Positions 8,815-16,796 of a DNA stretch of 64,000 nt are shown here, one piece after another. How positions within the stretch are numbered: the first letter of the stretch is position 1; each line of letters opens with the position of its first letter. Source of the stretch: Mesorhizobium sp. PAMC28654 (lineage in GTDB: Bacteria > Pseudomonadota > Alphaproteobacteria > Rhizobiales > Rhizobiaceae); assembly GCF_020616515.1 (NCBI RefSeq), contig NZ_CP085135.1:4464001-4528000 (forward strand), given 5' to 3'. The translations under genes and the position numbers were made by a program. The notes beneath the pieces were generated by a model. The model was not told where the DNA came from, ran no database searches, and saw only the letters and a program-made list of their open reading frames with translations.

Positions 8815-9631
8815 ACGCCAGCCGCTCGAACAGATGGACATCCTGTTCGTTCTTCAGCAACGCGCCGTGCAGCTTGGGCAGCGCGTTCTTCGGGTCGGCG
8901 CGCAAATCTTCCGGCGCGATGTCGTCGGCGACCAGCAGGCGTATCCAGTCGAGCGCCTCGGATGTCGATGGCTTCTTCTTCAGGCCGGGCACTTCGCGGA
9001 TCTCGTAGAACTGGGTGAGCGCTGCCCGCACCAGGTTCTGCTTGATGCCAGGATAGTGGACGTCGACGATCTTGTGCAGCGTGTCGACATCGGGGAAGCG
9101 AATGTAGTGGAAGAAGCAGCGGCGCAGGAAAGCGTCCGGCAGTTCCTTCTCGTTGTTGGAGGTGATGATGACGATCGGCCTGACCGAGGCGCGGATCGTC
9201 TCGCCGGTCTCGTAGACGAAGAACTCCATTCGATCGAGTTCCTGCAAGAGGTCGTTGGGGAACTCGATATCGGCCTTGTCGATCTCGTCGATCAGAAGCA
9301 CGACCTTTTTGCCGGCGGCGAATGCCTCCCACAATTTGCCGCGCTTGATGTAGTTTCCAATGTCGTTGAAGCGGTCGTCGCCGAGCTGGCTGTCGCGCAG
9401 CCGCGAGACGGCGTCGTACTCGTAAAGGCCCTGCTGCGCGCGGGTCGTTGATTTGACGTGCCATTCGATCAGGTCGAGGCCGAGTGCGGCCGCCACCTGA
9501 CGGGCCAATTCGGTCTTGCCGGTGCCGGGCTCGCCCTTGACCAGCAATGGCCGTTCCAGCGCGATCGCCGCGTTGACGGCCACCATCAGATCCTTGTCGG
9601 CGACATAAGCCGCCGTGCCTTCGAAACGCAT
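8792..9631 (-). CDS. MoxR-family AAA+ ATPase
   Basis: 279-residue AAA+ ATPase. From ATG 9631 (MRFEGTAAYVADKDLMVAVN) come Walker A GEPGTGKTELARQ (about residue 32), Walker B VLLIDEIDKAD (about 108), sensor-1 IITSNNEKELPDAFLRR, and a lid domain. An in-frame upstream extension of 18 codons is unlikely; MRFEG is the usual family start. MoxR proteins act as chaperones with VWA/CoxE partners, and the likely partner is at 4574-5764. The 3' end overlaps the convergent MFS gene. Confidence 0.92.
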   Translation of the reverse strand: MRFEGTAAYVADKDLMVAVNAAIALERPLLVKGEPGTGKTELARQVAAALGLDLIEWHVKSTTRAQQGLYEYDAVSRLRDSQLGDDRFNDIGNYIKRGKLWEAFAAGKKVVLLIDEIDKADIEFPNDLLQELDRMEFFVYETGETIRASVRPIVIITSNNEKELPDAFLRRCFFHYIRFPDVDTLHKIVDVHYPGIKQNLVRAALTQFYEIREVPGLKKKPSTSEALDWIRLLVADDIAPEDLRADPKNALPKLHGALLKNEQDVHLFERLAFMARRQG

Positions 9632-9770
9632 TTTTGCTCCTCGGTTCGTTCCGGCGACCGTAAGGAGACGATTTGGCCTGCGCAAGGCGCCGCAGTGAAG
9701 CGGATGTGAAACCTCGCGGCGGAATCCTCGTTTCTATGTCAGGTCCAATGCCGGACCGGGGGCGGCAGCG

Positions 9771-10196
9771 GTGAAGCAAGGAACATTTGGCAAGATGGAG
9801 TTGCAAGTGGTGGTCGGGGTGCTGGCGGCTACGCCGGTGCTGGTCGGGTTCGAAGGCATCTTGTCGGGGCCGGACTTCCTGAATGTCACGGCTCCGTGGC
9901 CGGTCGACCTGGACAGCCATTTCCGCTTCCTGTCCGGCTTCTTCCTCGCCGTCGGCATCGCCTGGTATACCTGCATTCCCGGCATAGAGACCAGGACCGA
10001 GCGGTTTCGGCTGCTCGCGGCCTGCACTTTCGCGGGTGGGCTGGCGCGGCTTTACTCGCTGCTTGCGGCCGGCGAACCGTCAGTGGGTCACATGGCCGGG
10101 CTTTGCGTCGAGTTGCTGGCGGTGCCGGCTCTGGTCTGGTGGCAGGGACGCGTCGCGAATAAAGCCACGGAGAACGCTCGGGCATCTGGTCTATAG
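9771..10196 (+). CDS. DUF4345 family membrane protein
   Basis: 141-residue (GTG 9771) or 133-residue (ATG 9795) membrane protein with four predicted helices: VVVGVLAATPVLVGFEGI, the FLSGFFLAVGIAWYT segment, LLAACTFAGGLARLYSLL, and a last helix LCVELLAVPALVWW. The pattern H-FRFLSG-F-A-G and GGLARLYS is that of DUF4345, whose function is unknown. Start choice is uncertain. The gene ends at the 5' side of the 6S RNA region. Confidence 0.75.
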   Translation: MKQGTFGKMELQVVVGVLAATPVLVGFEGILSGPDFLNVTAPWPVDLDSHFRFLSGFFLAVGIAWYTCIPGIETRTERFRLLAACTFAGGLARLYSLLAAGEPSVGHMAGLCVELLAVPALVWWQGRVANKATENARASGL

Positions 10197-10350
10197 GCTG
10201 CAACAGGCCTATATCAGGGGAGACGATCTGTGCTTCCCGGCAGGAGAACATTTTCCCCGGGGCCTTAATCATCCCTAGGGAGCTGTCCCTGGGAAGACCC
10301 GTGGGTTTTCTCATACGGCGCCCACCTACTTTGTAGGTTCCCGGGATCGC
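10190..10350 (+). ncRNA. ssrS: 6S RNA
   Basis: About 160 bases of non-coding sequence directly upstream of 5-formyltetrahydrofolate cyclo-ligase, the conserved location of 6S RNA in many proteobacteria. It contains an internal hairpin around 10271-10293 (UCCC..GGG / CCC.GGGA), CUUCCCGG on the 5' side of a purine-rich bulge, GACCCGUGGGUUUUCUCAU on the 3' side, and a terminal CCUACUUUGUAGG hairpin followed by UUCCCGGGAUCG (about 10326-10349). This matches my recollection of rhizobial 6S RNAs. 6S RNA sequesters sigma-70 RNA polymerase in stationary phase. The exact 5' and 3' ends are estimates. Confidence 0.75.
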
Positions 10351-10475
10351 TCTCTCCACCGGTTGTGTGGATCGTCACTCAATGCGAAAGGTCCACTCAC
10401 CCTTTGGTGGATCATGCGGTAGAAAACGTCGCTTCCGTAACGCCATCGATTTCCGACCTTTTCTACCGTGGCCGC

Positions 10476-10511
10476 ATGACTTCTCCCAAAGACATGACTT
10501 CTCCCAAAGAC
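10476..10511 (+). repeat. Perfect 18-bp tandem duplication at gene start
   Basis: ATGACTTCTCCCAAAGAC occurs twice in tandem (10476-10493, 10494-10511), in frame, duplicating the start codon and five codons of the cyclo-ligase gene. Perfect identity suggests recent slippage. Confidence 0.95.
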
Positions 10512-11081
10512 CTGAAAAAACATCTTCGCAAGGAAGCACTCGGCCGCCGCGACGCGCTCGATGAATTCTGGCGGGTGGAGGCGGCGCTCGAAATGGCCGA
10601 GACGGCGCGCGATCATCTTGAGATCGAGCCCGGCCAGATCGTCTCCGGCTTCTGGCCGATGCGCTCGGAGGTCGATGTCAGGCCGCTGATGTTCGCCTTG
10701 CGCGAGCAGGGGGCAAGGCTCTGCCTGCCGGCCATCCTCGACAAGACAACCATCGTCTTTCGCGAACTGGTACGCGGCGCGCCCATGGTCGATATGGGCT
10801 TTGGTACTGTCGGGCCCCATGCCGAAGCCGAAGTTCTTGATCCCACGGTCATGCTGGTGCCGCTCGCGGCTTTCGACGCGCGTGGCCACCGCATCGGTTA
10901 CGGCGCCGGCTACTATGACCGCGCCATTGCCAAGCTGATCGACAAGGGTCATCCGCCCCGGCTGGTCGGCATTGCCTTCGACTGCCAGGAAGTCCTGCTG
11001 GTTCCGGACGAACCCCATGACGTGGTCATCCCGGAAATACTCACCGAGAGCGGGTTGCGCCGGTTCACGCCGGAATTGTAG
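10476..11081 (+). CDS. 5-formyltetrahydrofolate cyclo-ligase
   Basis: Converts 5-formyl-THF to 5,10-methenyl-THF with ATP, recycling folate. 201 residues from ATG 10476. Conserved features are the N-terminal KKHLRKEALGRRDAL helix, SGFWPMRSEVDVRPL, and the ATP-binding loop GYGAGYYDRAI near residue 145, followed by LVGIAFDCQE. The first 36 bases are two identical 18-bp copies (MTSPKD MTSPKD), so ATG 10476 and ATG 10494 are both possible starts. The 6S RNA lies just upstream, as in the E. coli ssrS-ygfA arrangement, so the two may share a transcript. An unlikely longer frame extends back into the RNA. Confidence 0.93.
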   Translation: MTSPKDMTSPKDLKKHLRKEALGRRDALDEFWRVEAALEMAETARDHLEIEPGQIVSGFWPMRSEVDVRPLMFALREQGARLCLPAILDKTTIVFRELVRGAPMVDMGFGTVGPHAEAEVLDPTVMLVPLAAFDARGHRIGYGAGYYDRAIAKLIDKGHPPRLVGIAFDCQEVLLVPDEPHDVVIPEILTESGLRRFTPEL

Positions 11082-11094
11082 ATAGTTCTTTGAA

Positions 11095-11142
11095 ACGCAT
11101 GATCTTTGCCGAAAAGTCATGCAACTTTTCGGGATCAAGCGT
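11095..11142. repeat. Rhizobial intergenic palindromic repeat
   Basis: An imperfect palindrome with core CCGAAAAG (11109-11116) / CTTTTCGG (11125-11132) inside outer ACGC...GCGT, between the cyclo-ligase and the phosphoesterase gene. From experience the GATC-TTT-CCGAAAAG-TCATGCA-CTTTTCGG form is a very common dispersed element in Rhizobiales. It ends three bases before the next ATG. Confidence 0.7.
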
Positions 11143-11144
11143 AG

Positions 11145-11969
11145 ATGAGACTTCTCTTCCTCGGCGACATGGTCGGCAAAACGGGACGCACGGCGGTGTG
11201 GGAACAGCTGCCAGGGCTGATCTCCGACTTCAAACTCGACTTCGTCATCGTCAATGGCGAGAACGCCGCCGGCGGTTTCGGAATCACCGAGGATATTTTC
11301 CGCGAGACGATCGCGGCCGGTGCCGATGTCGTTACCACCGGCAACCATGTCTGGGACCAGCGCGATGCCCTTGGCTTCGCGCCGCGCGAGGAGCGCTTCC
11401 TGCGTCCGTCCAATTTTCCCAAGGGCACACCTGGGCGTGGCTCTGGCGTCTACATCGCCAAAAACGGCGCGCGTGTGCTGGTCGCCAACATCATGGGGCG
11501 GGTGTTCATGCACCCCGAACTCGACGATCCGTTCCAGGCCGGTGAGCGCGAGCTCGCCGCCTGTCCGCTCGGCGAGCAGTCCGATGCGGTGATCATCGAT
11601 TTCCATGCCGAGGCGACCTCGGAAAAAATGTGCTTCGCGCATTTCGTCGACGGCCGCGCCAGCTTGGTCATCGGCACCCATACGCACCAACCCACCGGCG
11701 ACCACCAGATCCTCAACGGCGGCACCGGCTACATGTCGGACGCCGGCATGTGCGGTGACTACGATTCCTCGCTCGGCATGGACAAGGAGGAGCCGCTCAA
11801 CCGGTTCCTGTCGAAAGTGCCGAAAGGGCGTTTCGAGGCGGCAACCGGACCGGCGACGCTGTGCGGCGTCGGTGTCGACATTTCCGACCGCACGGGGCTG
11901 ACGGAGAGGATCGCGCCGTTTCGTCGCGGCCCCCGGCTAGAAGAAACCGCACCTTCTTTCTGGTCGTGA
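11145..11969 (+). CDS. YmdB-type metallophosphoesterase (TIGR00282 family)
   Basis: 274-residue protein of the TIGR00282/YmdB calcineurin-like family; characterised members hydrolyse 2',3'-cyclic nucleotides in a dimetal site. Motifs in order: LFLGDMVGKTG (residue 4 on), VNGENAAGGFG (about 37), TTGNHVWDQ (about 64), IDFHAEATSEK (about 151), and VIGTHTHQPTGDHQIL (about 177), supplying the Asp/Asn/His metal ligands. Length is normal. It sits downstream of the cyclo-ligase, an association I have often seen in alphaproteobacteria. A dispersed repeat occupies most of the gap before it and may supply or mask the ribosome-binding site. Confidence 0.92.
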   Translation: MRLLFLGDMVGKTGRTAVWEQLPGLISDFKLDFVIVNGENAAGGFGITEDIFRETIAAGADVVTTGNHVWDQRDALGFAPREERFLRPSNFPKGTPGRGSGVYIAKNGARVLVANIMGRVFMHPELDDPFQAGERELAACPLGEQSDAVIIDFHAEATSEKMCFAHFVDGRASLVIGTHTHQPTGDHQILNGGTGYMSDAGMCGDYDSSLGMDKEEPLNRFLSKVPKGRFEAATGPATLCGVGVDISDRTGLTERIAPFRRGPRLEETAPSFWS

Positions 11970-12047
11970 CATTGATATAGGCGTTCGCAGTACCTAATTG
12001 CCGGCGACATCTGCTTCAGATCGTTACAAGAGGGAACGACGACCTCC

Positions 12048-12815
12048 ATGCAGCTTATCGAATTTCTGACGCCTTACTTTGCCTTTGTCCATGACCCGAC
12101 CGCTTGGATTGCGCTGCTGACGCTGGTGGTGCTGGAGATCGTGCTCGGCATCGACAATCTGATCTTCATCTCGATCCTGACCAACAAGTTGCCGGAGGGG
12201 CAGCGGGCACAGGCACGCCGGCTCGGCATCTCGGCCGCGCTGATCATGCGGCTGGTGCTGCTGGCCACCATCTCGATCATCGTCCAGTTGACGGCGCCGG
12301 TGTTCAACGCCTTCGGCCACGGCTTCTCCTGGCGCGACCTGATCCTTATCGCCGGCGGCCTGTTCCTGGTCTGGAAGGCGACCAAGGAGATCCACCACAC
12401 GGTCGATCCAGACGATCACCAGGACACGATGCTGGGCGGGACGCTCAAGATTTCGCTCGCCGGGGCGATCTTCCAGATCCTGCTGCTCGACCTCGTCTTC
12501 TCGATCGATTCGATCATCACCGCTGTAGGCATGACCGACGAGATCGCCATCATGTACATCGCCGTCATCGTGGCGGTGAGCGTGATGATGCTGGCGGCCG
12601 GACCGCTGGCGGACTTCATCGCCAAGAACCCGAGCATCGTCATGCTGGCGCTTGGCTTCCTGCTGATGATCGGGATGACGCTGATCGCCGACGGCATGGG
12701 CTATCATGTGCCCAAGGGCTACATCTACGCCGCCATGGGTTTCTCGGCACTGGTCGAGGGGCTCAACATGCTGGCGCGGCGCCGGAAGAAGGCAAGCAAG
12801 GGCGGCGGGCATTGA
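12048..12815 (+). CDS. TerC family integral membrane protein
   Basis: 255-residue polytopic TerC/YjbE-family protein, related to metal (manganese) exporters and tellurite-resistance TerC. The acidic transmembrane signatures are present: [12 protein letters not shown] (about residues 29-40) and [17 protein letters not shown] (about 150-166), each holding the conserved Asp thought to bind the ion. There are about seven helices and a basic C-terminal tail ([10 protein letters not shown]). Transcribed alone. The 78-bp leader is too short for a yybP-ykoY manganese riboswitch and none is visible. Confidence 0.92.
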   Translation: MQLIEFLTPYFAFVHDPTAWIALLTLVVLEIVLGIDNLIFISILTNKLPEGQRAQARRLGISAALIMRLVLLATISIIVQLTAPVFNAFGHGFSWRDLILIAGGLFLVWKATKEIHHTVDPDDHQDTMLGGTLKISLAGAIFQILLLDLVFSIDSIITAVGMTDEIAIMYIAVIVAVSVMMLAAGPLADFIAKNPSIVMLALGFLLMIGMTLIADGMGYHVPKGYIYAAMGFSALVEGLNMLARRRKKASKGGGH

Positions 12816-12827
12816 GCCAGGGAGACT

Positions 12828-12865
12828 CGATCTGAGCAGATCGGGCCGTCGACTGCCGGCGGCCC
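12828..12865. terminator. Two adjacent hairpins between convergent genes
   Basis: CGATCTG/CAGATCG (12828-12843) followed by GGGCCG/CGGCCC (12843-12865) lie between the terC and VOC gene ends. No T run follows, so intrinsic termination is unproven; the position suggests a shared 3' end structure. Confidence 0.35.
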
Positions 12866-12878
12866 GTTAGCCTGGTCG

Positions 12879-13241
12879 TCACCAGGTGTCGGGTTCGCGC
12901 ACCATGTGAACGATGCTGGCCGGGCTGGTGATCCAGAAGCAGCGAAAACCCTCACCCAGAGGTTCGATGGCATCGCAACGCACGATGCCGGCCTCGCCGA
13001 GGCGCGAGGCGGCGGCGGAAGAATCGTCAGTGAAGAGTTCCAGCCAGACCTCGGCCTGGCTCATCATAGGCGCTTCGTCGATCCACAGCCGATTGGGACC
13101 GAGTTCGAAGCCGACGGCCGGCGCCTTGGCGGTGAACGGCTTCAGGCCGACGACATCCCGGTAGAAGGCGATCGTCGCGTGATACTGGTGCGGCGGCACC
13201 TTCATGGCGATGTTGATGCCGCCGGTGATCGTTGCGGTCAT
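12879..13241 (-). CDS. VOC/glyoxalase-like protein
   Basis: 120-residue single-module vicinal-oxygen-chelate protein starting MTATITGGINIAMKVPPHQY at ATG 13241. The fold signature HATIAFYRDVVGLKPF and the closing EPLGEGFRCFWITSPASIVH are visible. Family members bind metals and act as dioxygenases, glyoxalases or resistance proteins; the substrate is not evident. It is transcribed 23 bp after the SRPBCC gene, in a cassette divergent from an ArsR regulator. Confidence 0.85.
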   Translation of the reverse strand: MTATITGGINIAMKVPPHQYHATIAFYRDVVGLKPFTAKAPAVGFELGPNRLWIDEAPMMSQAEVWLELFTDDSSAAASRLGEAGIVRCDAIEPLGEGFRCFWITSPASIVHMVREPDTW

Positions 13242-13264
13242 TGTTGGCTCCTTCGTCTTGACTG

Positions 13265-13747
13265 TCAGATATTGCTTTCGTTGGCGGGTTCCCCCTTCAT
13301 CTCGCTGCGGTAGTAACCGTCGCGCAGGTTGATGCCGTATTCGACATAGGCCTTCATGCAGGCCAGCATCTGCGACCAGCCCTCGCAGTTGAGGTAGGAT
13401 TTCTTCAGGCCGACCGCGCCTTCCTGCCAGCCGCTCTCGGCGATGGTGACGAAGGTGCCGCCATCGTCGAGCGACTCGAAATTCATCTCGATGCGCGTCT
13501 TGTAGGCCGGCTTGCCGTCGGCATCGGTGGCGTCCCAGCGCAGCACGATGCGATTGTCCTTGACCACCTCGTCGACCTCGACCGGCACCTTGCCCCACCA
13601 GACGACGCCGGCGCCCGCCACCAGTGGAGCGCTGGCGCCGCCGATGGTGGTGAAATAGCCGCTCAGCTTCTTCGGATTGAGAACCGCGTCGAAGACCTCT
13701 GCGACCGGCCTGCCGATGCGGCCGGAAATCCTGAATCCAAGAGACAT
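13265..13747 (-). CDS. SRPBCC/AHSA1-domain protein
   Basis: 160-residue START/Bet-v1-like hydrophobic-pocket protein of the AHSA1 (activator of Hsp90 ATPase) type: MSLGFRISGRIGRPVAEVFD, VWWGKVPVEVDEV, IVLRWDATDADGKPAYKTRI, and the C-terminal GWSQMLACMKAYVEYG helix. ATG 13747 is chosen because an AAGGAG motif lies 8 bases upstream; the in-frame GTG at 13753 is too close to it. SRPBCC genes very often pair with ArsR regulators. The operator at 13781-13800 overlies its promoter region. Confidence 0.88.
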   Translation of the reverse strand: MSLGFRISGRIGRPVAEVFDAVLNPKKLSGYFTTIGGASAPLVAGAGVVWWGKVPVEVDEVVKDNRIVLRWDATDADGKPAYKTRIEMNFESLDDGGTFVTIAESGWQEGAVGLKKSYLNCEGWSQMLACMKAYVEYGINLRDGYYRSEMKGEPANESNI

Positions 13748-13780
13748 ATCCACAGCTCCTTCCTTGATTGCATCAACGCT

Positions 13781-13800
13781 ATGTTATAGAAACATAACAT
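13781..13800. promoter_or_regulatory. ArsR-type operator over the divergent promoter
   Basis: ATGTTAT (13781-13787), 6-bp spacer, ATAACAT (13794-13800): perfect 7-bp inverted repeat lying 33 bp upstream of the SRPBCC start and running into the ArsR start codon (13799). The dimer bound here would block both promoters. Confidence 0.75.
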
Positions 13801-14122
13801 GTCAAGTGGATCGCAGGATGACCATGTTTTCAAGGCGCTGGCGCATCCGCGCCGGCGTGAATTGCTGGATCAGTTGAAGGACACGCCGAAGACCACCGGC
13901 ATGCTGTGCGAAGCCTTTCCCGACATGGATCGCTGCACCGTGATGCTGCATCTCAAGGTGCTGGAGGAGGCTGATCTGGTCGTTCCCAGGCGGGAGGGGC
14001 GCGAGCGCTGGAACCATCTCAATGCGCTGCCGATCAAGCATATCCATGATCGCTGGATCAGCCAGTACGCCACGCATGCGCTCAGCATCATCGACGGGCT
14101 GAAATCCGAGCTCGATGGATGA
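13799..14122 (+). CDS. ArsR-family transcriptional repressor
   Basis: 107-residue winged-helix repressor: DDHVFKALAHPRRRELLDQL, then TTGMLCEAF, with recognition helix MDRCTVMLHLKVLEEADLV. The metal-binding ELCVCDL motif of arsenic sensors is absent, so this belongs to the ArsR subgroup controlling SRPBCC/AHSA1 genes rather than a metal sensor. It is divergent from SRPBCC-VOC with the perfect operator overlapping its own start, so the mRNA is nearly leaderless or autorepression acts at initiation. Confidence 0.9.
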   Translation: MSSGSQDDHVFKALAHPRRRELLDQLKDTPKTTGMLCEAFPDMDRCTVMLHLKVLEEADLVVPRREGRERWNHLNALPIKHIHDRWISQYATHALSIIDGLKSELDG

Positions 14123-14343
14123 ACGATCGGCGGCCATCGTTGCGGGAGGCGTTCGGCCGTGACGACAGTGCGGCTGGACGAATTGAGCCGATTTATCTAT
14201 AAGCCGGCCATTCCGAAACAGAACGCCGTACGTTCATCCGGACGCACCAGGGACGTTCTTGAGTTTTAATTCGAGCCTTTCTGCACATGCCGGGCGATAG
14301 CGCTCGGCCGCAGGGTGCTCTAGCCGAACACGACAGGGGTGCC

Positions 14344-15093
14344 ATGGCTGGCCATTCACAGTTCAAGAACATCATGCACCGCAAGGGCCGCCAGGACGCG
14401 GTGCGGTCGAAAATGTTTTCCAAGCTGGCGCGCGAAATCACCGTTGCCGCCAAGAGCGGGACGCCGGATGTATCGATGAATCCGCGCCTACGTCTTGCGG
14501 TGCAGAACGCCAAGGCGGTGTCGATGCCCAAGGACAACATCCAGCGCGCCATCAACAAGGCCTCGATGGGTGATGCCGAAAGCTACGAAGCCGTGCGCTA
14601 TGAAGGCTATGGGCCAGGTGGCGTCGCCGTCATCGTCGAGGCCTTGACCGACAACCGCAACCGCTCGGCATCCAACGTGCGCGCCGCCTTCACCAAGGCC
14701 GGCGGCGCACTGGGCGAAACCGGCTCGGTGTCGTTCATGTGGGACCGTGCCGGCGAGATCTATTATCCGGCCTCCGCCGGCAGCGCCGACAAGGTCATGG
14801 ATGCGGCGATCGAAGCCGGCGCCGATGACGTTGAAACGGACGAGGAAGGCCACACCATCTATTGTGGCTTCGAGAATGTCGGTGAGGTGTCGAAGGCGCT
14901 GGAAGCCTCGCTCGGCGAAGCGGAATCGGTGAAGTTGATCTGGAAGCCGCAGAACAATGTTCCGGTCGACGAAGACCGGGCGCAGTCGCTGATGAAGCTG
15001 GTCGCCACGCTCGAGGATGACGATGACGTGCAGAGCGTCTACGCCAATTTCGAAGTCGACGACGAGACCATGGCCAAACTCAGCGCGGCCTAG
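14344..15093 (+). CDS. YebC/PmpR-family protein
   Basis: 249 residues, TACO1/YebC family. Members were long annotated as DNA-binding regulators and are now also implicated in relieving ribosome stalling at proline-rich stretches. Start ATG 14344 gives [19 protein letters not shown], the near-invariant N-terminus; the longer frame from 14287 is not supported. [19 protein letters not shown] and [16 protein letters not shown] are present, and the acidic C-terminal domain is complete. In many bacteria yebC neighbours ruvCAB; here ruvCAB lies about 24 kb downstream. Confidence 0.96.
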   Translation: MAGHSQFKNIMHRKGRQDAVRSKMFSKLAREITVAAKSGTPDVSMNPRLRLAVQNAKAVSMPKDNIQRAINKASMGDAESYEAVRYEGYGPGGVAVIVEALTDNRNRSASNVRAAFTKAGGALGETGSVSFMWDRAGEIYYPASAGSADKVMDAAIEAGADDVETDEEGHTIYCGFENVGEVSKALEASLGEAESVKLIWKPQNNVPVDEDRAQSLMKLVATLEDDDDVQSVYANFEVDDETMAKLSAA

Positions 15094-15184
15094 ATTTCGG
15101 AATGTTGACGCGTTATTCACGCGTTGTTCAATTGAAGATTTCTTTGGAATTGTTCAGCATCCCTCGGTTTGACTGGGGGGCTGA

Positions 15185-15988
15185 ATGACTGTTGACGAAG
15201 CGCGGCCTGAGGTGCCGAAGGAGGGCATGTGGTTGCGTCCACGTGCCGGGTTCTGGCGTCGTCTGGGTGCGTTGCTATGCGATGCAGCGTTGGTGCTCAT
15301 TCCCCTGCAAGTCGTCGTTGCGATCTTGTTTTCCCAAACGAATGGCTGGGTTCAGGGAAGTTTTGGTTTCAAGACCACTATTTGCAGCCCAGTCGGTCAA
15401 TTGCCAGATGGATTGCAGCCCGCGCCGCCGGATGGTTTCAACTCGATCCAGGATTGTCGGACATCCCTTTTCGGTCTGGTAAACGGGCGCGTTTTGATCG
15501 TCGCCAAGACCACTGTGAACGGCCATACAAAGACCAGTTTCTTTCGGAGCTATCCGCTCGATGCCGAAGGCCGGCCGAGGGAGGACACCTTCGATGTGAC
15601 CTGGATCGCGATCCTGTCGCTGCTTGCATACATGGTCTGCATGGAGTGGAGGTTTGGGGAAACTTTCGGAAAGCTAGCGACAGGGATCAGGGTTGTCGAT
15701 GCCGAGAATCCTGCCAGCATCGGCATTCCTTTCGGTCGGGCATTGCTGCGTCAGATCGCTATGTATGGTGGGGTTCTCCCGTTCCTGGCACTTGAGATTG
15801 GCATCGTCATGTTTGTCAGAGATGCCGCTCAGTTGCAGGCAATCATGACCTCACCATCCTATACCTTGCTGATGGTCGTTGCCGGCCTCGTCGGGTTGGC
15901 ATGGGCGATCTGGATTCTTGTCTCGCTTGCGAGAAAGCGCGATCCCATCTACGACCGGCTGGCAAAAACCACCGTAGTGATAAAATGA
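15185..15988 (+). CDS. RDD-domain membrane protein
   Basis: 267-residue inner-membrane protein of the RDD family (transport-related, poorly characterised). The first helix begins after WRRLGALLCDAALVLIPLQV (about residue 27), where the RDD Arg is retained but the first Asp is in CDAAL. There is an extended non-membrane loop (about 55-135) with several cysteines, then EWRFGETFGKLATGIRVVD, the RDD hallmark before the second block. The helices near the C-terminus end in VSLARKRDPIYDRLAKTTVV, the usual terminal signature. The stop overlaps the next gene's start by 4 bases, so the two are translationally coupled. Confidence 0.85.
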   Translation: MTVDEARPEVPKEGMWLRPRAGFWRRLGALLCDAALVLIPLQVVVAILFSQTNGWVQGSFGFKTTICSPVGQLPDGLQPAPPDGFNSIQDCRTSLFGLVNGRVLIVAKTTVNGHTKTSFFRSYPLDAEGRPREDTFDVTWIAILSLLAYMVCMEWRFGETFGKLATGIRVVDAENPASIGIPFGRALLRQIAMYGGVLPFLALEIGIVMFVRDAAQLQAIMTSPSYTLLMVVAGLVGLAWAIWILVSLARKRDPIYDRLAKTTVVIK

Positions 15989-16287
15989 CAGCACTGCCCA
16001 CCATCCGCATCACCTACTGCACGCAGTGCCAATGGCTGCTGCGTGCCGGCTGGATGGCGCAGGAATTGCTGTCAACCTTTGGCACGGATTTGGGTGAGGT
16101 TGCGCTGGTGCCCGGCACTGGCGGCATCTTCACCATCAGCTGTAACGAGACGCTGGTCTGGGACCGCAAGCGCGACGGCGGCTTTCCCGAGGCCGCGAAG
16201 CTCAAGCAGTTGGTCCGCGATGTCATCGATCCGGACCGCGACCTCGGTCATTCCGACAGGGGGCACAAGGCCAAGGACTCCGCCTGA
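15985..16287 (+). CDS. SelT/SelW/SelH (Rdx) family thioredoxin-like protein
   Basis: 100-residue protein from ATG 15985, overlapping the RDD stop (ATGA). The N-terminal ITYCTQCQWLLRAGWMAQEL has the CxxC redox motif of the SelW/Rdx family with cysteine in place of selenocysteine. GEVALVPGTGGIFTI and LVWDRKRDGGFPEA complete the fold. A redox partner role is likely; substrate unknown. Confidence 0.9.
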   Translation: MTALPTIRITYCTQCQWLLRAGWMAQELLSTFGTDLGEVALVPGTGGIFTISCNETLVWDRKRDGGFPEAAKLKQLVRDVIDPDRDLGHSDRGHKAKDSA

Positions 16288-16316
16288 GGCGGTACCCCTG
16301 GCTTTGAAACTCCCGC

Positions 16317-16795
16317 TCATCGCCATGCGGCGATGAAGCAGCCCAGCGCCGCGATGCCGGCGACGGTGCGGACATGGTTCCACATCACCCATTCGTCGAG
16401 GTATCGCGACCACAGGCTTGCGCCGTTGGTGCTTGCCGGATCGACGGCGGCAAGAGCGTCGTTGAGCGGCACATTGAACACAATCGTCACCAGCACGATG
16501 CCGGCCAGATAGATCAGTCCGCCGGCAATCAGCCAGAGCGAACCCGCGGGCTCCAGCCCATCGCCGCGCCGATGCCGACGATGAGGCAGACAAGTGCGGT
16601 GCCGAACAAAGCGGTCATGAACAGCGGGGTCACGGCGGTGACGTTGATCGAGTTCATGGCGGCAATACCGCCTGTGGCAGGCATGCGGCCAAGGCCCGGC
16701 ATGACGAAGCTGGAAAAGGCGAAGAAGACGCCGGCGACGACGCCCGAGCCAAGCGCTGCGACGAAGGTGAGCGCGGGAAGAAATTTTGCGATCAT
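16317..16795 (-). pseudogene. DUF1772 membrane protein, frameshifted as read
   Basis: Four-helix DUF1772 (anthrone oxygenase-like) membrane protein. From ATG 16795 the frame reads MIAKFLPALTFVAALGSGVV and on to IGAAMGW, then leaves frame at the GG of the Trp codon (plus-strand 16553-16554). One base over it continues EPAGSLWLIAGGLIYLAGI, VPLNDALAAVD and a last helix to FIAAWR and TGA at 16317. Restoring one G gives 159 residues, the normal length, with the conserved N-VPLNDALAA motif intact. Only 1 base separates its start from the NmrA stop, so the two are coupled. Sequence error is more likely than a true knockout. Confidence 0.82.
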
Positions 16796-16796
16796 C

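Noticed and set aside
12000..12047. yybP-ykoY manganese riboswitch before terC
   Set aside because: The leader is too short and no conserved paired elements are visible.
14123..14343. tRNA or small RNA between arsR and yebC
   Set aside because: No cloverleaf, T-loop or terminator could be formed.
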